Source of the DNA: Lepas anatifera
Taxonomy: Eukaryota > Arthropoda > Thecostraca > Lepadidae
Length of the DNA stretch: 64,000 bases
Reading direction: 5' to 3'
Assembly: GCA_034440635.1 (NCBI GenBank)
Contig: JAOTON010000330.1
Span: 62,001 to 126,000 of the forward strand
The notes beneath the pieces are model-generated. The model was not told the origin of the DNA. It searched no databases and worked only from the letters and a program-made list of their open reading frames with translations. This document shows, piece after piece, positions 56,700 to 64,000 of the stretch. A program made the translations under genes and the position numbers. How positions within the stretch are numbered: position 1 is the first letter of the stretch; each line of letters opens with the position of its first letter.

Positions 56700-57240
56700 G
56701 CATTAACTAGTAGATAGATAGATAGATAGATAGATGATAAACTTTTATTGGACGGAAACAATATGACAGGTATATTAAAGATATTGACGCAACAGCCCGA
56801 AGGCTTAAGTGGTGGGGCCTCTCTTATCTCTCTCATAAAACACATCACTTTTACCGGACCTATCACACACATACACAGTAAGATTTGGACACACATAAAG
56901 AAACAAAACACAACAAACCAAACAAGCAAACCAGTTCCTAAACACCATTTTGTTTTTTATTCGTCGCAAGTCGCCACAGCGAGCGGGACCCTACCGCACG
57001 GCCGCCACCCGGCCGTCCGACTGATATGAATATCTAACAGACAACGCGCCCGCCGCACGAGTAGAGGAGCTGAAGCGAGACAGACTACCCTGCCACCACC
57101 GGGCATTCCCGCTGGTCTATAGCATGCGTAGATAGCTGTGGCGTCTGCCTCGGATAGCAGCTCCCAGTGCGCCGCCAGCAGCGACGCTACGACCAAACGT
57201 TGGGGTGAAGTTTCGAGCGGGAAACATACTAGCATTGTGT
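56700..57240 (-). mobile_element. Unclassified retroposon-like unit, copy 2
   Basis: Same structure as 52925-53445: minus-strand 92-codon open frame (57235-56957), AATAAA near 56745 and a (gata)n tail at 56711-56735. One insertion relative to copy 1 is nine bases long ('ataaaacac' region near 56842), so the second short frame stays open. The unit was probably duplicated together with U3/U4, not inserted twice. Confidence 0.5.
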
Positions 57241-58171
57241 ATTACATTTAAGTACAGTTAAAGTACACTGGTGTTGCAATGATATGCATCTTTTGGAATG
57301 GCAAGATATGTCTCTGAGCTAGCTTTTTGCCGAATTTCATCCACTTCCATCGATATTAACCATTCGAAATCCTGCTGTAAAGCAAAAATGAACAGATAAA
57401 ATTGCGACTTTGAAATGTATTTTACGGCTTATAGCGCGGAAGCCGCAAGAGATAAGTGGAGGGTATGAGTGAGAAAAATGACGGCAACAAAGCTTGCTAT
57501 CCAGCCGTGTTAAGTTTAATACCCTAGCTATCATGTTCTGGAAACCAGGTGGCTGAGAACAAAAAGTTTCAAAACTTATATTTTATTTTTGCCTATAAAA
57601 TAAAAAGTTTCAGTCTGAAAGTTTTATATCTAAATATATAAAGAAGAAGGCTATTCTCTTTTATTATCTGAAATGAAAACTGAATTTGATTAATTAGATC
57701 GAAAAATATAAGGGATTGAATGATATTTTGAGAAATGCAGACCTTCACGGAATTGGCTGAAAATGAACCTCAAATTTCCGTTTTCATTTTGTTTTTGTGT
57801 TTGTGCAAAACTGCACAAACAGGCCTATAAGTTGATATTTGACTTAGAACCTGAACTGGCCTAGCTTCAGATATTTCGAGCCTATAGTTTTGACCATGAG
57901 TTTTCCGTCAAATTTAGGGTGCGAAGTTTAAAAGCTAATTTAGAGCTGTAAATTTGAGACTTTTTTTCCCAAATTTTTGGTAAACTACAAATTTCCCCGA
58001 TGTAAAAGGGTGCAAGTTTGAAGACTGTAGATGAATTAGCAAAAAATAAGAAATAAAAGTTAAAAATCACATAATGCACAATTCTGGACAAAATTTTGGA
58101 AATTTTGAAAATTCAAAACCGAGGTGCTTATTCATTTGGAAGTGCCTTCTATCCACAAAAGTTTTAAGTCT

Positions 58172-58376
58172 TGTGGCGTATGTCACAGCCCTGGCCGTGA
58201 CGTAGGCGGTTGCCATGGCAACCTCAGCGTCGCAGGCGGGACGGTGGCGCGGGACGCGGACGGCAGGCAGTGAACGTTGGGCAGGTACGAGAGCTGAGTG
58301 TTCTAAGGTGTCTTGGAGCGTACTGGGGACTCGGATAATATACGTGCATATGAACAGAGTGACACGTGCACGTTAC
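58172..58376 (+). mobile_element. 205-bp CpG-rich insertion with 6-bp target duplication
   Basis: The word aagtct occurs at 58166-58171 and 58377-58382. In other copies 'aagtct' joins directly to 'ctgatac', so the segment between is an insertion. It is CpG-rich, contains a cAMP-response-like tgacgta (58198-58204), a perfect X-box (58209-58222) and a donor-like ggcag|gtacga (about 58278). It looks like a captured or retroposed promoter. No source gene is visible. Confidence 0.55.
58209..58222. promoter_or_regulatory. Perfect palindromic X-box (RFX site)
   Basis: gttgccatggcaac is a full palindromic X-box of the kind bound by RFX factors, which regulate ciliary genes in animals. It lies in a CpG-rich context. 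Confidence 0.55.
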
Positions 58377-58593
58377 AAGTCTCTGATACTACCGTTCAGA
58401 AAAGACAACAACAACAATAGACAACAACAGCCCCCGGTCTGCGACCTGGGCTAACGCCCCACCGGCGCAGGAGAGCCGCATGACAATGTGCTGAACGCAA
58501 ACCATATTTCCTTCTCAATGTATCTCTTCATAAGCATGTAGGTCGGTGTTATCTTTCTTTTCTTTGAAATAACTAATAAATATCCCGCAGTCA

Positions 58594-58660
58594 ACCCCAG
58601 TTTCGAACTGGGCACCCCTGATCACGAGACAGGGCCTCTAACCACTAGACCACTGCTCCA
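58594..58660 (-). other. tRNA-like SINE head or tRNA pseudogene
   Basis: The minus strand shows an A-box (tggtctagtggttagaggc), an anticodon-like arm and a B-box/T-arm (cccagttcgaaactggg). The sequence that should form the 3' acceptor strand (gttgact) does not pair with the 5' strand, and the anticodon stem has a mismatch. It is therefore not a functional tRNA gene. Confidence 0.6.
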
Positions 58661-59772
58661 CAATGTACCGGCTCCCACTAACCCTGCATCTGTGACCCGT
58701 CACGTCACTGGCCGGTATCAATCAAAACGACGCCGTGATCGTGGCGACGGGCGCTGTGTTCGTACAGAAAATGCATGGTGCAAAGCTGCTTCTAGAAGAC
58801 GAACCAAACTTTTTATTGGCCTAGAATTACTTGTATCGGCAACCCAGGACCCTAAGCTAGCTTTATGCCAAATTGCATCCACTTCCATTCATTTTGAGGA
58901 CTTTAAACCATGGTGAGGAGCAAACGTGTTTCCGAGAAATTTAGCTCATTGAAATACCCTTTCGGATGAATTACTCGAAAGCCGTTGGAGATAAGTGGGT
59001 AGTGTAAATGAATGAAATGACTGCAATTAATTTTCCTTTTCAGCTATATAAGTTGTAACCTTGTGAATGACATGTGCTACTAAAATTATATTTATGCATA
59101 TAAAACAACGAATTTTAATATCACGATATCCATCTCCAAATATTATCAGGGGGAAGCAATTTTCTTTCATTATTTGAAATGAAAAGTCAAATCGGCGCAT
59201 TAGATAGCGAGATATTAAGATTTAAATGAAATGAGCAAAAATGCAGTCCTCCGGCAAAATGGCAAAAGCGAGGTCAGAATTTTACGTTTTCCACTGGAAA
59301 CTTTGCCTAAGCACAAGAAAATTGACCTAGCTGCCTCCAGGTGGCTGTCTTTAAACTAACTGAATTGTGCCTTCTGACATTTCGAGCTTATAATTCGGCC
59401 GTCAAATTTCAATAGCTTTTTTGTTTGTATTAGAAATACTGCGTTTTAGTGCAATAAATATTGTTGGACCAGTTCGATTTTTTTCTTAGCTGGCCCCTGC
59501 TGCTTATTCAAAAGGAGGCAAATTTCAAGTTCGTGGCTTAAGAAATAAAAATGAGAAAAATGCAAAATTTAAAACATTTGCTCCAATAGTTCTCAAAAAC
59601 TATTTTGAATTTAGATTTTGGGGCCTTAGTTTGGGCGTCTAGCGTAAAAGGGCTATCACCCTACACAATTGCAGAGCACTGGCATCAACTGTCAGAACCG
59701 CCAAGCGGCCAGAATAGAGCCTCTTGAGAAATATCAATCCGCTTCGCTCCATGGATTTCGTCATGCAGCTCT
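58661..59772 (+). repeat. Ancient diverged macro-repeat copy (U6) and flanks
   Basis: Between about 59040 and 59260 the AT-rich block is still recognisable (tatatttatgcatataaaac; then 'ttttctttcattatttgaaatgaaaa' area; 'attagatagcgagatatta'), but with many changes. Beyond 59260 the correspondence fades. No gene is seen. Confidence 0.5.
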
Positions 59773-59930
59773 GACGACGACGAGACCGGAAAACCTGTCA
59801 GAAAAGAAGCCGTTTCTTACTTCGTTCGTCACCGGCTTCTGACTACTACGGACAACAGAGAACGAAAAACTGTCAGTATAGAAGCCGTTTCTCACTTCGT
59901 TCGTCACCGGCTTCTGACACCGGCTTCACA
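59773..59930 (+). repeat. Hairpin repeat, copies 2 and 3 in tandem
   Basis: Two copies of the sequence with agaagccg and cggcttct arms, about 75 bp apart, at 59773-59843 and 59851-59918. They are followed by 'accggcttcacaccggt', a further small palindrome. Confidence 0.7.
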
Positions 59931-60510
59931 CCGGTCGAATCCTGGAATTCTGTGTTGTTAGGGGTACTTTTAGCCGAAAATCAGGGATGCGACCATTAAT
60001 TTTCTGAAAAATGAACAATAAGCTCAATATTTTGGTTTTAAAATGCTCCTCTAAAAAACAAATAAATAGCTGCCTGTGGATGATGTCATGATCTGGCAAC
60101 CGCTACAACATTCAATACGCTTCAAGGGCTTCGATTGGCTGATACTCACCGTGATGTCAGCATATGTCGTCACACCAACAGCCATGACAACTGTGGCCTG
60201 CTGCTAAGGGTACATGAGGGGTAAATGTCGGGTAGGTTTTAGCTTTTTTCTACGGAAATCTCTAGCTCCAAGACAAATCATATATTGAGAACCGGGTTTT
60301 ACGACTAGCTTTACAAGTGGGCTATCTCAGTTAAAATCACGTTATGAAGGTGCCACATTCCCTTCAAACGGCGCGTCAACACGGCTCCCAAGGTCGGCGG
60401 CGGCCGCGCACCACCAAGTGACAGGCCAGGGTCCGCGGCCGATACTCCCTCGACGATCTTGTCGGCACAGCGTTACGTTAACAAATGAATGTCTCGTATG
60501 TGTGAGGCAG
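59931..60510. other. Non-coding stretch
   Basis: No coding region or clear element. A CpG-rich patch lies at 60370-60480 (ggcggcggccgcgcacc, gtccgcggccg). Confidence 0.4.
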
Positions 60511-60560
60511 TGGCGTAGCCAAGGGGGGTCCTTGGGGTCCGCGGACCCCCCCTTGGGCTG
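60511..60560 (+). mobile_element. DNA-transposon terminus preceding the satellite
   Basis: Starts cagtggcgtagccaag, followed by a self-complementary ggggtccgcggacccc. The same start occurs at 63632 and, inverted, at 2407. No transposase is found within the window. Confidence 0.5.
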
Positions 60561-60589
60561 ACCTTATGCACTGGAAAACACGAGCATTG

Positions 60590-63500
60590 GTCTCAGGGGC
60601 CCCCCTGAGCTTGGTCTCAGGGGGCCCTCCGAGCTCGATCTCAGGCCCCCGAGGTTGGTCTCAAGGGACCTCCGAGCTTGGTCTCGGGGGCCCCCAAGCT
60701 TGGTCTTACGGGCCCCCCTGATCTTGGTCTCAGGGGGCCCGCCGAGCTCGGTCTCAGGGGGCCCCTAGCTTGGTCTCAGGGAGCACCCAAGCTTGGTCTC
60801 AAGGGACCTCCGAACTTGGTCTCAGGGGCCCCCGAGCTTGGTCTCAGGGGGCCCTCCGAGCTCGATCTCAGGCCCCCCGAGGTTGGTCTCAAGGGACCTC
60901 CGAGCATGGTCTCAGGGGCCCCCAAGCTTGGTCTTACGGGCCCCCCTGATCTTGGTCTCAGGGGGCCCGCCGAGCTCGGTCTCAGGGGCCCCCTAGCTTG
61001 GTCTCAGGGAGCACCCAATCTTGATCTCAAGGGACCTCCGAACTTGGTCTCAGGGGCCCCGAGCTTGGTCTGAGGGGCCCCTGAGCTTGCTCTCACGGGC
61101 TTTCCGAGCTTGGTCTCAGGGGCCCCCGATCATCGGTATTGAGGGCTCTAGAGTACCGAATATTGATCTCGGGGGCCCTGAGGTTGGTCTCAGGGGCCCC
61201 CGAGCTTGGTCTCAGGAGGCCCTCCGAGCTTGGTCTCACGGGCCTCCTGAACTTGGTCTCAGGGGGCTCCGAGCTTGGTCTCAGGGGGCCCGAGCTTGGT
61301 CTCAGGGGCCCCCGAGCTTGGTCTCAAGGGACCTCCGAACTTGGTCTCAGGGGCCCCCGAGCTTGGTCTCAGGGGCCCCCGAGCTTGGTCTCACGGGCTT
61401 TCCGAGCCTGGTCTCAGGGGCCCCCGATCATCGGTTTCGAGGGCTCCAGAGTACTAAACATGGATCTCGGGGGACCCCTGAGCTCAGTCTCAGGGGCCCC
61501 CGAGCTTAATCTCACGGACCTTTCGATCTTGGTCTCAGAGGCCCCCGAGCTTGGTCTCAGGAGTCCTCCGGGCTCAGTCTCATGGGGCTCCCGAACTCGC
61601 TCTCAGGGCCCCCCAGGTTGGTCTCAGGGGACCCCCGAACTTGGTCTCAGGGGGCCCCTGATCATCGGTATCGAGACTCTAGGGAACCAGACATTGATCT
61701 CGGGGGGCTTCCTGAGCTCGGTCTCAGGGGCCCCCGAGCTTGGTCTCAGGGGCCCCCGAGCTTTAGTCTCACGGGCCTTTCGATCTTGGTCTCAGGGTCT
61801 CCCTAGCTTGGTCTCAGGGACCCCCGAGCTTATTCTCAGGGGCCTTTCTATCTTGGTCTCAGGGGCCCCCGAGCTTGGTCTCAAGTGACCTCCAAACTTG
61901 GTCTCAGGGGCCCCCCAAACTTGGTCTCAGGGGCCCCGAGCTTGGTCTCAGGGGGCCCCCGAGCTTGGTCTCAGGGGGGCCCCCGAGCTTGGTCTCACGG
62001 GCTTTCCGAGCCTGGTCTCAGGGGCCCCCGATCATCGGTATCGAGAGCTCCAAAGTACCAAACATGAATCTCGGGGGCCCCTGAGCTCGGTCTCAGGGGC
62101 CCCCGAGCTTGGTCTCAGGGGCCCCCGAGCTTTAGTCTCACGGGCCTTTCGATCTTGGTCTCAGGGTCCCCCTAGCTTGGTCTCAGGGACCCCCGAGCTT
62201 AGTCTCAGGGGCCTTTCTATCTTGGTCTCAGGGGGCCCTCCAAGTTTGGTCTCAGGGGGCCTCCGAGCTCGGTCTCAGGGGCCCCCGAGCTTGGTCTCAG
62301 GGGACCCCCGAACTTGGTCTCAGGGGCTCCCGAGCTTGGTCTCACGGACCTTTCAATCTTGGTCTAAGGCGGCCCCCTAGCTTGGTCTCAGGGAGCCCCG
62401 AGCTTAGTCTCAGGGGCCTTTCTATCTTGGTCTCAGGGGGCCCTCCGAGTTTGGTCTCAGGGGCCCCGAGCTTGGTCTCACGGACCTTCCGAGCTTGGTC
62501 TCAGGGGGCCCCCAATCATCGGTATTGAGGGCTCCAGAGTACCGAACATTGATCTCAGGGGCCCCCTGAGCTCGGTCTCAAGCGCCCCCGAACTTGGTCT
62601 CAGGCCCCCCCCGAGCTTTAGTCTCATGGGCCTTTCGATCTTGGTCTCAGGGAGCCCCGGGCTTGGTGTCACGGGGCCCTCCGAGTTTGGTACCAGGGGA
62701 CCCCCGAGCTTGGTCTCAGGGGGCCCCCGATCATCGGTATTGAGGGCTCCAGAGTACCGAACATTGATCTCAGGGGCCCCCTGAGCTCGGTCTCAAGGGC
62801 CCCCGAGCTTGGTCTCAGAGCCCCCCGAGCTTTAGTCTCACGGGCCTTTCGATCTTGGTCTCAGGGAGCCCTGAGCTTGGTGTCACGGGGCCCTCCGAGT
62901 TTGGTACCAGGGGACCCCCGAGCTTGGTCTCAGGCCCCCAAGCTTGGTCTCAGGGGGTTCCTCGAGCTTGGTCTCAGGTTCCCCCAAGCTTGGTCTCAGG
63001 GGCCCGAGCTTGGTCTCAGGGGGCCCAAGCTTTGCATCAGGAGCCCGAGCTTGGTCTCAGGGGGCCCGAGCTTGGTCGCACGGGCCTTCCGAGCTTGGTC
63101 TCAGAGGGCCCCGAGCTTGGTTTCACGGGCCTTTCGATCTTGGTCTTAGGGGGCTCCAGAGCTGGTCTCAGGGATCCCCCGAGCATTGGTATCGATGGCT
63201 CCGGAGCAGCGAACATTGATCTCAGGAAGTGGGGGGGGGGACAATATTGATCTCGGGGTGCCCCCCGACTATCGATATCGAGGGGACTTATGAGCGAGAC
63301 ACGAGCATTGGCCCCATGGGACCCAGAGTTTGGTTTCAGGGGCCCAGGCTTGGGCTCAGGGTCCCCGAGCATTGGTATCGAGGGGCTCCAGAGTACCGAG
63401 CATTTGTCTCGGGGGGGCCTCCGAATGTTGATCTGCCCCCCCCAGAACAACGGTGTCGAGTTACTCCTGAGAAAAGCGCAAGCATGGGCCTAAGGGTTCC

Positions 63501-63620
63501 CTCGAACCTGATCTAAGTGGAACCCCGAGCTTGGTCTTAGGAGCCCCGTGCATCAGTATCCAGGGGCTCCGGAGTATTGGTATCGTGGGGCCTCCAAGTG
63601 CTGATCTCGGTGGGCCCCCG
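60590..63620 (+). repeat. GC-rich minisatellite with about 22-bp monomer
   Basis: The monomer is close to gagcttggtctcaggggccc plus one or two C. Inserted at irregular intervals (near 61131, 61425, 61663, 62029, 62515 and 62732) is a distinct block with 'gatcatcggtat' and 'agagtacc', giving loose higher-order structure. Long open frames (up to 249 codons) arise only because the monomers lack stops. Their predicted proteins are pure repeats of GAPELGLRGP type. Confidence 0.9.
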
Positions 63621-63631
63621 AATGTGTGGAT

Positions 63632-64000
63632 GCAGTGGCGTAGCCAAGGGGTTCTAGGAGTCCGAGGACCCCCTTTTGGGCCAATCTGAACCACTGCAAT
63701 CTGATCACGGGGCCCCCAGAATCAGTCTCAGAAGCCCCCGAAGATTCGTTCTCATGGCGTCCCGAATCGGCCTCAGGGCCCCGCCCTGATGGTCAGTCTC
63801 AAGACCCCCAAAAGTAGATTTCAGGGGTCCCTGAGAGTTAGTCTCAGGGGATCCCGAAAGTCGGTCTCAGGGGCCCCAAGAGTCGGTCTCAGGAGGGCGA
63901 GCTCGTCCCAGGGTCCCCCAGAGAGTGGTTCTCAGGGCCCCCGACAGTCAATTTCAGGGGGCTCCATGAGAGTCAGCCTCAGAGAACCCCAAGAGTCGAT
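63632..64000 (+). repeat. Second transposon terminus and continuing satellite
   Basis: cagtggcgtagccaag recurs at 63632, followed by a ggaccccc tract and satellite monomers of a different subtype (agtcggtctcaggggccccaag). The array continues beyond the window. Confidence 0.7.

Larger units (their letters stand above)
57241..58590 (+). repeat. 3-4 kb macro-repeat, copy U5, partial
   Basis: AT-rich block (57495-57680) and 'ctctgatactaccgttcag' (58381), followed by a strongly diverged GC-rich block (cccggtctgcgacctggg). No palindrome array or minisatellite follows. A 205-bp insertion splits it at 58172-58376. Confidence 0.7.

Noticed and set aside
58594..58660. Functional tRNA gene
   Set aside because: The acceptor strands do not pair and the anticodon stem is mismatched, so a SINE head or pseudogene is more likely.
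60678..63250. Long open frames (up to 249 codons) in the 60-63 kb satellite
   Set aside because: They are translations of a 22-bp minisatellite without stop codons; several overlapping frames are open at once and no domain or initiation context supports them.

Overview
The window looks like invertebrate animal DNA (large, repeat-rich, no operons, no ribosome binding sites). The evidence is the mix of mobile elements: Ty3/Gypsy LTR retrotransposons, an L1/Tx1-like LINE, a 5'-truncated second LINE, a Penelope-like element with a GIY-YIG nuclease, tRNA-derived SINEs and hAT-type DNA transposons. I cannot name the species. No intact host protein-coding gene can be supported. Almost everything that can be identified is mobile or tandemly repeated, and every long protein frame belongs to a broken transposable element.

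Layout. 1-5.4 kb: mostly featureless sequence with a GC-rich degenerate minisatellite, a SINE and short DNA-transposon ends. 5.4-10.4 kb: a minus-strand Ty3/Gypsy element (gag, protease, RT, RNase H, integrase, 5' LTR, primer site) whose 3' end runs into the pol tail and LTR of a second Gypsy family. 11.8-15.1 kb: a plus-strand element carrying the same LTR as that second family, cut off inside RNase H. 15.1-40.2 kb: a macrosatellite with units of about 2.1 kb, folded into a long palindrome with arms of about 5.4 kb and a loop of about 0.94 kb. Four later insertions inflate the arms: a LINE, a Penelope-like element and a 236-bp MITE in the left arm, and a 2.45-kb hAT in the right arm. Each has a target-site duplication, and the opposite arm keeps the matching empty site.

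40.2-43.1 kb: a truncated LINE 3' end, unassigned sequence, and a second inverted repeat of about 0.78 kb with a tRNA-like edge. 43.1-59.6 kb: five or six diverged copies of a 3-4 kb unit. The fuller copies carry a short conserved GC-rich block, an array of NRF1-like palindromes spaced almost exactly 136 bp apart, and a 50-bp BamHI/XhoI minisatellite. In one copy that minisatellite has a 300-bp higher-order repeat. The copies fall into two pairs according to what follows the minisatellite. 58.2 kb holds a 205-bp insertion with a perfect RFX X-box palindrome. 60.5-64 kb: a very GC-rich minisatellite of roughly 22-bp monomers attached to a DNA-transposon end.

The parts do not form a pathway. 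The value of the window is as a record of nested insertion and duplication. The palindrome with built-in empty-site controls, and the 136-bp phased palindrome arrays that resemble a module of the other macrosatellite, are the two strongest leads.
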